Below are positions 43,501-58,167 of a stretch of 64,000 nt of DNA, piece after piece. The stretch's first letter is position 1. Every line of letters starts with the position of its first letter. Below the pieces are notes generated by a model. The model was not told the DNA's origin. It was given only the letters and a program-made list of their open reading frames with translations, and did no database searches. Source of the DNA: Streptomyces sp. RKAG293 (GTDB taxonomy: Bacteria > Actinomycetota > Actinomycetes > Streptomycetales > Streptomycetaceae); contig NZ_JAJOZB010000001.1 in assembly GCF_023701745.1 (NCBI RefSeq), positions 5,989,501 through 6,053,500 on the forward strand, read 5' to 3'. A program made the translations under genes and the position numbers.

Positions 43501-46500
43501 TTGGTGCGGGCTCCGGCCCGCCGTACCGCCCGTGCGGCCACCGCCGGGGCCGCGCTGGAGCTCGGTCCGCGGCTGGCCGCGATGACCCTCGCCGAGCAGG
43601 AGGAGTTCCTGCTCGACCTGGTGCGCAGCAACGTCGCGGCCGTTCTCGGCCACTCCGGCGCCGAGGCCATCGACCCGTCCCGGGCGTTCAAGGACCTCGG
43701 GTTCGACTCGCTGACCGGTGTGGAGTTCCGCAACCGGCTCGGTTCCGCGGCCGGTCTGCGGCTGCCCGCCACGCTCGTCTTCGACTACCCGGCGCCGGAC
43801 GTGCTGGCCACGTTCCTGCGCACCGAGCTCGTCGGCGAACTGGCGGCGGGCGGCGGCGGACCGGTGGCGAGCACGACGGTCTCCGGTGACGAGCCCATCG
43901 CGATCGTCGGGATGGGCTGCCGGTTCCCCGGCGGGGTGCGCTCCCCGGAGGACCTGTGGCAGCTGCTCGCCACCCGCACCGACGCGATGGCCGGGCTGCC
44001 CGACGACCGCGGCTGGGACGTCGAGTCGCTCTACGACCCGACGGGCGAACGCCCCGGCACCACGTACACCGACCAGGGCGCGTTCCTGTACGACGCCACC
44101 GACTTCGACGCCCCCTTCTTCGGCATCAGCCCGCGTGAGGCCCTCGCCATGGACCCGCAGCAGCGACTGCTGCTGGAGACCTCGTGGGAGGCGCTGGAGC
44201 GGGCCGGGATCGACCCGGCCACGCTGCGCGGCAGCTCGACCGGGGTCTTCGCCGGCGTGATCTACCACGACTACGGCACCCGGCTCGGCGAACTGCCCGA
44301 GGGCGTCGACGGCTTCCTCGGGACCGGGACGTCCGCCGGGGTGCTGTCGGGCCGCGTCTCGTACGTGCTGGGGCTGGAGGGACCGGCGATCACCGTCGAC
44401 ACGGCCTGCTCCTCGTCCCTGGTCGCCCTGCACCTGGCGATCCAGGCCCTGCAGCGCGGCGAGTGCACGCTGGCGCTGGCCGGCGGTGTCACCGTCATGG
44501 CCACGCCCGACACGTTCGTCGACTTCAGCCGCCAGCGGGGACTGGCCGCCGACGGCCGCTGCAAGGCGTTCGCGTCCACGGCGGACGGCACCGGCTGGGC
44601 CGAGGGCGTCGGCATGATCCTCGTCGAGCGGCTCTCGGACGCGCGGCGCAACGGGCACGAGATCCTCGCCGTGGTCCGCGCCAGCGCCCTGAACCAGGAC
44701 GGCGCCAGCAACGGGCTCACCGCCCCCAACGGCCCCTCCCAGCAGCGCGTCATCCGGCAGGCGCTGGCCTCCGCCGGACTGGCTGCCGCCGACATCGACG
44801 CGGTCGAGGCACACGGCACCGGCACCCGGCTCGGCGACCCGATCGAGGCCCAGGCGATCATCGCGACCTACGGCCAGGAGCGGCCCGCCGACCAGCCGCT
44901 GTGGCTCGGCTCCGTCAAGTCCAACCTCGGCCACACCCAGGCCGCCGCCGGTATCGCGGGCGTCATCAAGATGGTCACCGCGCTCGGCCACGAGGAGCTG
45001 CCGGCGACGCTGCACGTCGGCGAGCCCAGCCCGCACATCGACTGGTCCGCGGGGAACGTGGAGCTGCTCACCGAGGCGCGGCCGTGGCCGCGCGGCGGGT
45101 CCGGCGCCCGCCGGGCGGGCGTCTCCGCCTTCGGCTTCAGCGGGACCAACGCGCACGTCATCCTGGAGGAGGCGCCGGCGATCGAGCCGGCCGCCGCCGT
45201 CGAGGAGCCGGCCGCCCCCGCGCCGTTCACCGCCACCGGCACCACACCCGTGCCGTGGCTGCTCACCGGCCGCAGCGAGATCGCGCTGCGCGCCCAGGCC
45301 CGCAAGCTGCACGCCCACCTGGCAGGAGCGCCCGAGCTCGGCGCCACCGCGCTCGGCAGCATCGGGCACGCGCTGGCCACCACCCGCACGCCCTTCGAGC
45401 ACCGCGCGGTGCTCGTGGGTGCGGACGGGCCGACGCTGATCCAGACCCTCAAGGACATCGCCGACGGCGTTCCCGCCGCCGGCGTCGAGGAGGGCCTCGC
45501 GGGCGCCCCCGGCAAGACGGTCTTCGTCTTCCCGGGCCAGGGCTCGCAGTGGATCGGCATGGCCGCCGAACTCCTGGAGACCTCACCGGTGTTCAGGGCC
45601 CGCCTCGAAGCGTGCGCCGCCGCAGCCGACGAGTTCACCGACTGGTCGCTGCTGGACGTGCTGCGCGGCGTCGAGGGCGCCGCGTCCCTGGAGCGCGTCG
45701 ACGTGGTCCAGCCCGCCCTGTGGGCGGTGATGGTCTCGCTCGCCGCCGTCTGGGAGTCGCTCGGCATCCGGCCGTCCGCCGTCGTCGGGCACTCGCAGGG
45801 CGAGATCGCCGCCGCGTGCGTCGCGGGGGCGCTCAGCCTCCAGGACGCCGCCCGCGTCGTCACCCTGCGCAGCCTCGCGCTCGTCGGGCTCGCCGGCACC
45901 GGCGGCATGGTCTCCCTGCCGCTGCCCGCCGCCGAGGTCGAGGAGCTGCTGACCGCCTGGCCCGGCCAGATCTCGGTGGCCGCGAACAACGGCCCGTCCT
46001 CCACCGTCGTCTCCGGAGACCCCGGCGCGCTCGACGAACTGCTCGCCACCTGCGAGCGGCGCACCATCAGGGCCCGCCGCATCGACGTCGACTACGCCTC
46101 GCACTCCTCGCACGTGGAGTCGCTGCGCGAGGAGCTGGCGGACGTGCTCGCCCCCGTCCGGCCGCAGGTGGGACGCGTCCCGCTGTACTCCACGCTGGAG
46201 GACCGGCTGATCGACGGCAGCGAGATGGACGCCACGTACTGGCACCGCAACCTGCGCCACACCGTCAAGTTCGAGCCGGCCGTGCGGGCGCTCGCCCTCA
46301 CCGGGCACACGGTGTTCGTCGAGTGCAGCCCGCACCCGGTGCTCACCGTCGGCGTCCAGGACACCGTGGCCGCCGCCGGAGCCGACGACGTCGTCGTCAC
46401 CGGCACGCTGCGCCGCGACGACGGCGGCGCCGGCCGCGTCCTGACCTCCCTCGGGCGGCTGGTCGCGCACGGCGGACGCCCCGACTGGTCGGCGGTCTTC

Positions 46501-49383
46501 GCCGGCCGCACGCTGGAGCGCACCGGCCTGCCGACGTACGCGTTCCAGGGCGAGCGCTACTGGCTGGAGGCCGTCTCCGGGTCCGTGGACCCGGCCGGGC
46601 TCGGCCAGACGCCCGCAGGACACCCGCTGCTCGGCGCGGCCGTGGCGCTGCCCGACCGCGACGGCCACCTGCTCACCGGCCGGCTCTCCCTCAAGTCCCA
46701 GCCCTGGCTGGGCGATCACGCGGTCGGCGGGGTGGTCTTCGTCCCCGGGACGGCGCTGCTCGAACTCGCCGTACGGGCCGGTGACGAGGCCGACTGCGGC
46801 ACGCTGGCCGAACTGACCCTGGAGGCCCCGCTCGTCCTGCCGGAGCGCGGCGAGACCCAGCTGCGCGTCCTGGTCGACGAGCCCGCCGCCGACGGACACC
46901 GCCCGGTGGCGGTCTTCTCCCGGCCCGAGGACAGCGACGAGGACACCCCGTGGACCCGGCACGCGAGCGGTCTGCTGACCGCGGACACCCCGGCCCCGGG
47001 ACCCGACCTCACCGAGTGGCCGCCGGCCGGCGCCGAGGCGCTGACGACCGAGAGCCTGTACGCGGACCTCGGCGCCGTCGGCCTGGACTACGGGCCGGTC
47101 TTCCGCGGACTGCGGGCGGCCTGGCGGCGCGACGGCGAGCTCTTCGCCGAGGTCGAGCTGCCCACCGAGGCGGTCTCCGCGGCCGCCGACTACGCCCTGC
47201 ACCCGGCCCTGCTGGACGCCGCCCTGCACGCCATCGCGCTCGGTGGATTCCTGGAAGGTGACGAAGGAGAGGGGCCCTGGCTGCCGTTCGCCTGGTCCGG
47301 TGTCGCGCTGCACAGCGTCGGGGCCTCCGCCCTGCGGGTGCGGATCGCCGCGGCGCCCGGCACCGGCGCCGTCACCCTGAACGTCGCCGACGCCACCGGG
47401 GCGCCGGTCGCCGCCGTCGACTCCCTGCTGCTGCGCCGCCTCCCCCTGGAGGCGCTCGCCCAGCTCGGTTCGGCCGGCTCCGACCCGTTCCGGGACTCGC
47501 TGTTCCGCGTCGAGTGGACCGCGGTCACGGCCCCGGACGACCAGCCGCAAGCACCCACGGACTGGGCGGTGTTCGGCGACGACCCGCTCTTCCCCGGCCT
47601 GCCGGAGATCTTCAGCACCGATGAGCTGGACGGTTCCATCGGCACCGTCCTGACGCCCGTGCACTGGCAGAGCGGCACCGAGGACACCGTCATGCAGGCA
47701 CTCGGCGACCTGCAGGTGTGGCTCGCCGACCCGCGCACCGACGGCACCACGCTCGTCGTCGTCACCCGCGGCGCGGTCGCCGCCGAGGCCGGCGAGGACA
47801 TCGCCGACCTCGCGCAGTCCGCCGTCCACGGCCTGGTGCGCTCCGCGCAGTCCGAGAGCCCCGGCCGGATCGTCCTCGCGGACATCGGCACCGGCATCCC
47901 CTCCCGGACGCTGCTCGCGGCGGCCCTGGCCACCGGTGAGCCGGAGTTCGCGCTGCGGGACGGGAAGATCCTCGCCCCCCGGCTGGTCCGGGCCGAGGCG
48001 CGGGCCGACGTCCTGGCGCCGTGGCAGTCCGACGGCACCGTCCTGATCACCGGCGGTACCGGCGGTCTGGGCGCGCTCGTCGCCCGGCACCTGGTCGGCG
48101 AGCACGGCGTACGGCACCTGCTGCTCACCAGCAGGCGGGGCCAGGACGCCCCGGGGGCGGCCGAACTCGTGGCCGAACTCTCCGGGGCGGGAGCCACCGC
48201 CACCGTCGCCGCCTGCGACGTCGCCGACCGGGACGCGGTCGCCGCGCTCCTCGCGTCCGTTCCTGAGGCGCGACCGCTGCGCGGTGTGGTCCACGCGGCC
48301 GGTGTGCTCGACGACGCGACGCTCGGCAAGCTCACCCCCGAGAAGCTGTTCGCGGTCCTCGCCCCCAAGGCCGAGGCGGCCCGGCACCTGCACGAGCTGA
48401 CGGTCGCGGCCGGCACGGAACTGGACGCGTTCGTCCTGTTCTCCTCCTCCGCCGGGGTCTTCGGCAACGCGGGCCAGGCCAACTACGCGGCGGCCAACGC
48501 CTACCTCGACGCCCTCGCCGCCCACCGCAGGGCCGCGGCGCTGCCCGCCGTGTCCCTCGCCTGGGGCCTGTGGGCCGAGCCGAGCGGTATGACCGGGCAC
48601 CTGGAGAGCACGGACCTGGCGCGGCTGGCCCGCTCCGGCATCCGGCCGCTCAGCCCCGAGCAGGGCCTGGCCCTGTTCGACGCCGGAGTCGGCGGGACGG
48701 AGCCCGCTCTCGTCCCGATCGGCCTCAGCACCGCGGGCCTGCGCTCGCAGGCCGGCGACGGCCCGGTGGCGCCGCTGATGCGGTCCCTGGTCCGCGGCCC
48801 GTCCCGGCGCACCGCGCAGGGCGCGTCGGCGGCGGAGGCCGGCGCCCAGGGCGACGCGCTGCGCAAGCGGCTCGCCGCACTGCCCACCGACGAGTGGGAG
48901 ACCGTGCTGCTCGACCTGGTGCAGTCCTACGCGGCGGCGGTGCTCGGCTTCGCCGGCACCTCGGCGGTCGGCGCCACCCGCTCCTTCAAGGAGCTGGGCT
49001 TCGACTCGCTGACCGCCGTGGAGTTCCGCAACCGGCTCGGCGCCGCCACCGGTGTCCGGCTGCCCGCCACCGCCGTCTTCGACCACCCGACCCCGCTGGC
49101 GCTGGCCCGGCTGCTCTACGGCGAGTTCGCCCCCGAGCAGACCGACCCGGCCGACGCCGTGCTCGCCGAACTCGACCGCCTCGACGGCTATCTGCCGGAG
49201 GTGTCCCTCGACGACAGCGTCCACGCCGCCGTCACCGCCCGCCTGGAGGAACTGCTCTCCCGGTTCAAGAACCTGCGCGCCGGCGCGGGCGGCGACACCG
49301 GCGAGAACGTCAACGAACGACTGCAGGACGCCACGACCGACGAGGTCCTGGCCTTCATCACGGACGAACTCGGCATCGCCTGA
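37522..49383 (+). CDS. Modular type I PKS, modules 4-5 (KS-AT-DH-ER-KR-ACP; KS-AT-DH-KR-ACP)
   Basis: A 3953-residue, two-module synthase. After an N-terminal docking coiled coil (NERIVEALRASLKETERL) come module 4 (KS 47-470, AT 574-914, DH 934-1207, ER 1422-1742, KR 1747-1974, ACP 2032-2102) and module 5 (KS 2124-2552, AT 2667-3017, DH 3034-3307, KR 3504-3734, ACP 3797-3867), then a C-terminal docking region. AT4 is malonyl type (GHSIGE, HAFH). AT5 is methylmalonyl type (GHSQGE, YASH), the only one in the cluster. The ER has the NADPH motif HAAAGGVGIAAVQLA, so module 4 gives full reduction. Module 5 should give an alpha-methyl enoyl unit. The ATG at 37522 overlaps the previous stop by one base; a GTG at 37546 with GGTGAGG 5 nt upstream is a strong alternative start. 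Confidence 0.95.
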
Positions 49384-49413
49384 CGGCGCCCTGCACACCT
49401 TTGAGGAGAACTG

Positions 49414-52400
49414 ATGGCGGACGAGAAGCAGCTGGTCGACACACTCAAGCGGGTCGCCGCTGACCTGCACGATGCCCGTCGGCGGCTGCGGGAGGCGGAG
49501 GACAAGGACCGCGAGCCGATCGCGATCATCGGGATGGCCTGCCGTTTCCCGGGCGGCGTCACCTCGCCCGAGGAGCTGTGGGAGCTGCTCGCGGCCGGCG
49601 CGGACGGTCTCACTCCGTTCCCCACCGACCGCGGCTGGAACCTCACCCAGTTCCAGGACAGCGAACGGGAGAAGGGCGGCGCCGCGGGCGACGGCGCCCC
49701 CGAGGGCGGCTTCCTCGCCGACGCCGCCGAGTTCGACGCCGAGTTCTTCGGGATCAGCCCCCGCGAGGCCCTCGCGATGGACCCGCAGCAGCGGGTGCTG
49801 CTGGAGACGTCGTGGGAGGCGCTGGAACGCGCCGGGATCGACCCGGTGGCGCTGTCCGGCACCCGCACGGCGGTCTTCACCGGCGTCAGCAGCTCCGACT
49901 ACCTGCGCGGGCTGCAGAAGATGCCCGCCGAGGTCGCCGGGCACATGATGACCGGTGTCGCGGGCAGCGTCCTGTCCGGCCGGGTCTCGTACGCGCTGGG
50001 CCTGGAGGGCCCGGCCGTCACCATCGACACCGCCTGCTCGTCCGCCCTGGTCGCCCTGCACCTCGCGGGCCAGGCGCTGCGGGCGGGCGAGTGCACGCTG
50101 GCGCTGGCCGGCGGGGTGACGGTGATGGGCTCCGCCGGAACGTTCCTGGAGTTCAGCCGGGCGGACGGGCTGGCCGGTGACGGCCGCTGCAAGCCGTTCG
50201 CGGAGGCCGCCGACGGCACCGGTCTCTCGGAGGGCGTCGGCGTCCTGCTGCTGGAGAAGCTCAGCGACGCCCGGCGCAACGGGCACCGCGTGCTGGCCGT
50301 GGTCCGCGGCAGCGCCGTCAACCAGGACGGCGCCAGCAACGGCCTCACCGCCCCCAACGGCCCCTCCCAGCAGCGCGTCATCCGCCAGGCGCTGGCGAGC
50401 GCCCGGCTGTCGGCCGACCAGGTCGACGCGGTCGAGGCGCACGGCACCGGAACGAAGCTCGGCGACCCCATCGAGGCACAGGCGCTCATCGCCGCCTACG
50501 GGCAGGAGCGCCCGCAGGACCAGCCGCTGTGGCTGGGCTCGATCAAGTCCAACCTCGGGCACACCCAGGGCGCCGCGGGCGTCGCCGGGATCATCAAGAT
50601 GGTGCTCGCCCTGCATCACGAGGAACTGCCGCGCACCCTGCACGTGGACGCGCCCAGCTCACACGTCGACTGGTCGGCCGGGACCGTCCAGCTGCTGACC
50701 GAGGCCCGGCCGTGGCCGGCGGGGGAGCGGACCCGCCGCGCGGGCGTCTCCTCCTTCGGCATCAGCGGGACGAACGCGCATGTGATCGTGGAGGAGACGC
50801 CGGCCGAGGAGTCGGCGGAGGAGGCCGCGGTCGCCGAACTGCCGGTCGTGCCGTGGCTGCTGTCCGCCCGCACCCCGGAGGCGCTGACCGCGCAGGCCGG
50901 GCGGCTGCACGCGTACCTGCGGGACGGTTCCGTCACCGCCGACCCGTCCACGGTCGGCTCGGCACTCGCCACGACGCGCTCCGCCTTCCCGTACCGGGCG
51001 GGCGTGGTGGCCGGGGGCCGGGAGGAACTGCTCACCGCCCTCGCGGCCCTCGCCGACGGCGGGAGCGCGCCGGGCGTCCTGCGCGACGGCCCCGGATCAG
51101 GGCAGCTCGGCTTCCTGTTCACCGGCCAGGGCAGCCAGCGGGCCGGCATGGGGCGGGAGCTGTACGCCGCGTTCCCGGTGTTCGCGGCGGCGCTCGACGA
51201 GGTAGCGGCGGCATTCGACGCGCACCTGGACCGTCCGCTCAAGGACGTGCTGTTCGCGGACGACGGCTCGCTGGACGCGACCGGCTACACCCAGCCCGCG
51301 CTGTTCGCCCTGGAGGTGGCCCTGTTCCGGCAGGTCGCCGCGTGGGGCATCCGGCCGCAGGTGCTGGCGGGCCACTCCATCGGGGAGCTGGCTGCCGCTC
51401 ATGTGGCGGGGGTGTGGTCGCTGGAGGACGCGGCGCTGCTCGTCTCCGCCCGCGGCCGGCTGATGCAGCAACTGCCGTCCGGCGGTGCGATGGCGGCGAT
51501 CCAGGCCACCGAGGCCGAGGTGCTGCCGCGGCTCACCGACAGGGTGGGCATCGCGGCCGTCAACGGGCCCACCTCCATCGTCGTCTCGGGCGACGAGGAC
51601 GCGGTCGGGCAGGTCGTCACGTACTTCGACGAACTGGGCCGCAAGACCAAGCGCCTCACCGTCAGCCACGCCTTCCACTCCGTCCACATGGAGCCGATGC
51701 TCGAGGAGTTCCGTACCGTCGCGGCCGGGCTCACGTACCACGCGCCCTCGATCCCGATCGTGTCGACGCTCACCGGCAAGGCCGCCACCCAGGAGGAGCT
51801 GACCGACCCCGCCTACTGGGTCCGGCACGTCCGTGAGGCCGTCCGCTTCGCCGACGCCGTCACCACACTGGAGGAGCGGGGCGTCACCGCGTTCCTGGAA
51901 CTGGGACCCGACGCCGTACTGAGCGCGATGGGCGCCGAGAGCGTGACCGACCCGGTCGCGTCGGTCCTGGTCCCCGCGCTGCGCCGGGACCGCGACGAGG
52001 CACAGACCCTGGTGGAGGCCGTCACCCGCCTGTACCTGCGCGGCATCGGCGTCGACTGGCGGGCCTTCTTCGCGGGCCGCGCCGCCGCCGGACTCGTGGA
52101 CCTGCCGACGTACGCCTTCCAGCACCGCGGCTACTGGTTCAAGTCCAACGCCCTGCCGAGCGGCGACGCCGCCGACTTCGGCCAGGACACGGCGGGACAT
52201 CCGCTGCTCGGCGCGGCCGTGGGCATCCCGGAGTCTGACGGGCTGCTGTTCACCGGGCGGCTGTCGCTCGCCACCCACCCGTGGCTGGCCGACCACGCCG
52301 TCAACGGCACCGTGATCGTCCCCGGCACCGCACTCGTCGAGATCGCCGTGCACGCCGGTGACCTGGCGGGCTGCGGCACGCTGGAGGAACTGACCCTCCA

Positions 52401-54822
52401 CGCGCCGCTGGTCGTCCCCGCCGTGGGCGCCGTCCAGGTCCGGGTGCGGCTGGACGGCGGCGAGCTGCGTGCCGTGACGATCTTCTCCCGGCCGGAGGGC
52501 GCGCCGGAGGGCACGGCATGGACGCGGCACGCCGACGGCACGCTCACCGAGCACGCCCCCGCCGCCGGGTTCGATCTGGCGCAGTGGCCCCCGGCCGGCG
52601 CCGAGCCGGTCGCGGTGGACGACCTCTACGACGAGCTGGCCGGCCGCGGCCTGGAGTACGGCCCGGCCTTCCAGGGCCTGCGGGCCGCCTGGCTGCTCGG
52701 TGACGAGGTCTTCGCCGAGGTCGCGCTGCCCGAGCAGGAGGAGTCGCAGGCCGGGCTGTTCGGTCTGCACCCCGCCCTGCTGGACGCCGCGCTGCACGCG
52801 GTCGCGCTGGGCGGCCCCGGCCTGATGAGCGGCCCGGCCGACGCGGACCCGGGCGCCATGTGGCTGCCCTTCGCCTGGTCGGACGTCACCCTGCACGCCT
52901 CGGGCGCCAAGGCGCTGCGGGTACGGCTGGCCCCGGCGGCCACCCCCGGCGGTGTCTCGGTGCGGGTCGCCGACGCCGAGGGCGGCGCGGTCGCGTCGAT
53001 CGGCACCCTCACCCTGCGACCGGTGTCCGCAGCCCAGTTGGGCACCCCGGACACCTCCGACGACGCGCTGTTCACCGTCGAGTGGAAGCAGATCACCCCC
53101 GGTGCCACGGACTCAGGACCCGCGCCGACCGTTCTGACGGCACCGGCCGGTCGCTCCGCGGCCGATGCGGTCAGCGCCGTACTGACGGACCTTCAGGAGT
53201 GGTTGGCCGACGAGGAAAACGAGGACGGGCGGCTGCTCGTCCTGACCCGCGGCGCGGCGGTGGTGACCCCCGGCGAGGGGGTGACGGATCTCGGCCAGGC
53301 GGCGGTGACCGGCCTCGTCCGGGCCGCCCAGGCGGAGAACCCGGGCCGCATCGTCCTGCTGGACACCGACGCGGACGTGGTTCCGAAGGGCGTGCTCTCC
53401 GCCGCCGAATCCGAACTCGCACTCCGTGAAGGTGTGTTGTGGGCGCCGCGGCTCGTCCGTGCGGTCACGGCGGAAGCCGGCACCGCCCCCTGGTGCTCCG
53501 ACGGCACCGTCCTGATCACCGGCGGAACCGGCGGGTTGGGCGCGCTCGTCGCCCGGCACCTGGTCACCGCCCGGGGCGTACGGGACCTGCTGCTCGTCAG
53601 CCGCCGCGGTCCGGAGGCGCCCGGCGCGGACGCCCTGGTCGCCGAACTGGAGGCGGCCGGCGCCGCGGTGACCGTCGCGGCCTGCGACGTCTCGAACCGC
53701 GACAGCCTGGCCGGACTGCTGGCGGGTGTCGTCCGGCTCAGCGCCGTCGTGCACACGGCCGGCATCGTGGACGACGGCGTCATCGGCAAGCTGACCCCCG
53801 CCCGCGTCGCGTCCGTCCTCGGCCCCAAGGCCGACGCCGCCCGTCACCTCCACGAGCTGACGGCGCACCTGGACCTGGACGCGTTCGTCCTGTTCTCCTC
53901 CGCGGCCGGAGTCTTCGGCGGCGCGGGACAGGGCAACTACGCCGCCGCCAACACCTATCTGGACGGCCTCGCCGCCCAGCGCCGGGCCGCGGGGCAGCCG
54001 GGCACGGCGCTCGCCTGGGGCCTGTGGGACCCGGCGACCGGCGGCATGGGATCGGCCCTCACCGGGGCCGACGTCGAGCGGATGGCGCGCGGCGGCATCC
54101 TGGCCCTCGGCCAGGAGCAGGGCCTCGCACTGTTCGACACGGCGGTCGCCGCGGACCGGGCGCTCCTGGTGCCGGTCGGCCTGGACACCCGGGCCCTGGG
54201 CCGCGCCATGAGCGGCGAGGTGCCCGGCATGTTCCGGTCGCTGGTGCGCGGCCCGGTGCGGCGCGCGGCGGCGGCCGGCGGAGCGGGCGCGGCCGACGGC
54301 GGCCTCACCGCGCGGCTGGCGGCGCTGCCGGTCGGCGAACGGCCGCAGCTGGTGCTGGGGCTGGTCCGCAAGCAGGTCGCGGCCGTGCTCGGCTTCGCCG
54401 CCGACCAGCCCGTCGAGGCGGAGAAGCCGTTCAAGGACTTCGGCTTCGACTCGCTGACGGCCGTGGAGTTCCGCAACCGGCTCGTCGTCGAGACCGGGGT
54501 GCGGCTGCCGGCCACGCTCGTCTTCGACTACCCGACCCCGCTGGAGCTGGCCGACCATCTCCTCCAGGCACTGGCCCCCGCGGACGACGACCCCGCGCAG
54601 GCGCTGCTCGCGAGCCTGGAACAGCTCGAACCGCTGCTGAACACCGACGGGTTGGACAAGCTGACCCGCTCCAAGGTCACCGTGCGCCTCCAGGCGCTGC
54701 TGTCCCGCTGGCACGACGCGGCAGCGCCCGCGCCGGCCGCCCAGGACGAGGCGGCGACCGTCGACGAGGCCTCGGACGACGAGCTGTTCGCGCTGCTGGA
54801 CGGCGAGATCGGCTCCGACTGA
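49414..54822 (+). CDS. Modular type I PKS, module 6 (KS-AT-DH-KR-ACP)
   Basis: A 1802-residue, single-module synthase with an N-terminal docking coiled coil (1-34), KS (35-463), AT (566-908), DH (928-1206), KR (1363-1583), ACP (1650-1716) and a C-terminal docking region ending ASDDELFALLDGEIGSD. AT has GHSIGE and HAFH (malonyl-CoA). DH has HAVNGTVIVP and LLDAALH. KR has IVDDG (B type) and an intact active site. The module should add a double bond. Its KS differs from the others: TACSSA instead of TACSSS, GTGLSEG instead of GTGWGEG, and an unusual segment around VMGSAGTFLEFSRADG. It therefore has a separate origin or a special substrate. ATG 49414 follows GAGGAGAACTG, 30 nt after the previous stop. 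Confidence 0.95.
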   Translation: MADEKQLVDTLKRVAADLHDARRRLREAEDKDREPIAIIGMACRFPGGVTSPEELWELLAAGADGLTPFPTDRGWNLTQFQDSEREKGGAAGDGAPEGGFLADAAEFDAEFFGISPREALAMDPQQRVLLETSWEALERAGIDPVALSGTRTAVFTGVSSSDYLRGLQKMPAEVAGHMMTGVAGSVLSGRVSYALGLEGPAVTIDTACSSALVALHLAGQALRAGECTLALAGGVTVMGSAGTFLEFSRADGLAGDGRCKPFAEAADGTGLSEGVGVLLLEKLSDARRNGHRVLAVVRGSAVNQDGASNGLTAPNGPSQQRVIRQALASARLSADQVDAVEAHGTGTKLGDPIEAQALIAAYGQERPQDQPLWLGSIKSNLGHTQGAAGVAGIIKMVLALHHEELPRTLHVDAPSSHVDWSAGTVQLLTEARPWPAGERTRRAGVSSFGISGTNAHVIVEETPAEESAEEAAVAELPVVPWLLSARTPEALTAQAGRLHAYLRDGSVTADPSTVGSALATTRSAFPYRAGVVAGGREELLTALAALADGGSAPGVLRDGPGSGQLGFLFTGQGSQRAGMGRELYAAFPVFAAALDEVAAAFDAHLDRPLKDVLFADDGSLDATGYTQPALFALEVALFRQVAAWGIRPQVLAGHSIGELAAAHVAGVWSLEDAALLVSARGRLMQQLPSGGAMAAIQATEAEVLPRLTDRVGIAAVNGPTSIVVSGDEDAVGQVVTYFDELGRKTKRLTVSHAFHSVHMEPMLEEFRTVAAGLTYHAPSIPIVSTLTGKAATQEELTDPAYWVRHVREAVRFADAVTTLEERGVTAFLELGPDAVLSAMGAESVTDPVASVLVPALRRDRDEAQTLVEAVTRLYLRGIGVDWRAFFAGRAAAGLVDLPTYAFQHRGYWFKSNALPSGDAADFGQDTAGHPLLGAAVGIPESDGLLFTGRLSLATHPWLADHAVNGTVIVPGTALVEIAVHAGDLAGCGTLEELTLHAPLVVPAVGAVQVRVRLDGGELRAVTIFSRPEGAPEGTAWTRHADGTLTEHAPAAGFDLAQWPPAGAEPVAVDDLYDELAGRGLEYGPAFQGLRAAWLLGDEVFAEVALPEQEESQAGLFGLHPALLDAALHAVALGGPGLMSGPADADPGAMWLPFAWSDVTLHASGAKALRVRLAPAATPGGVSVRVADAEGGAVASIGTLTLRPVSAAQLGTPDTSDDALFTVEWKQITPGATDSGPAPTVLTAPAGRSAADAVSAVLTDLQEWLADEENEDGRLLVLTRGAAVVTPGEGVTDLGQAAVTGLVRAAQAENPGRIVLLDTDADVVPKGVLSAAESELALREGVLWAPRLVRAVTAEAGTAPWCSDGTVLITGGTGGLGALVARHLVTARGVRDLLLVSRRGPEAPGADALVAELEAAGAAVTVAACDVSNRDSLAGLLAGVVRLSAVVHTAGIVDDGVIGKLTPARVASVLGPKADAARHLHELTAHLDLDAFVLFSSAAGVFGGAGQGNYAAANTYLDGLAAQRRAAGQPGTALAWGLWDPATGGMGSALTGADVERMARGGILALGQEQGLALFDTAVAADRALLVPVGLDTRALGRAMSGEVPGMFRSLVRGPVRRAAAAGGAGAADGGLTARLAALPVGERPQLVLGLVRKQVAAVLGFAADQPVEAEKPFKDFGFDSLTAVEFRNRLVVETGVRLPATLVFDYPTPLELADHLLQALAPADDDPAQALLASLEQLEPLLNTDGLDKLTRSKVTVRLQALLSRWHDAAAPAPAAQDEAATVDEASDDELFALLDGEIGSD

Positions 54823-54872
54823 CCCGTCCCACCTGATCGCCCGCTCGCCCGATACAAGGAGCTGAAGCACGC

Positions 54873-58055
<3,183 letters not shown>

Positions 58056-58058
<3 letters not shown>

Positions 58059-58112
58059 GGGGCGCTAGGGGGTCCGCTAGGGGATCTCAGTGCAATTGCC
58101 CGCTTCTAGCAT
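58056..58112 (+). promoter_or_regulatory. Promoter P4 with three (C/T)AGGGG boxes, before the second Dieckmann-cyclase-like gene
   Basis: TAGGGGG at 58056 and 58066 and TAGGGG at 58078 are spaced 10 and 12 bp. A -10-like TAGCAT lies at 58107-58112, about 23 bp after the last box. The first box overlaps the stop codon of the last PKS gene. The leader to the GTG at 58168 would be about 49 nt. Confidence 0.7.
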
Positions 58113-58167
58113 CGGAAGCACTCCCCATGCGGGTGCACGGGACAGCAGGGAACGGAAGGGGCTGTTG

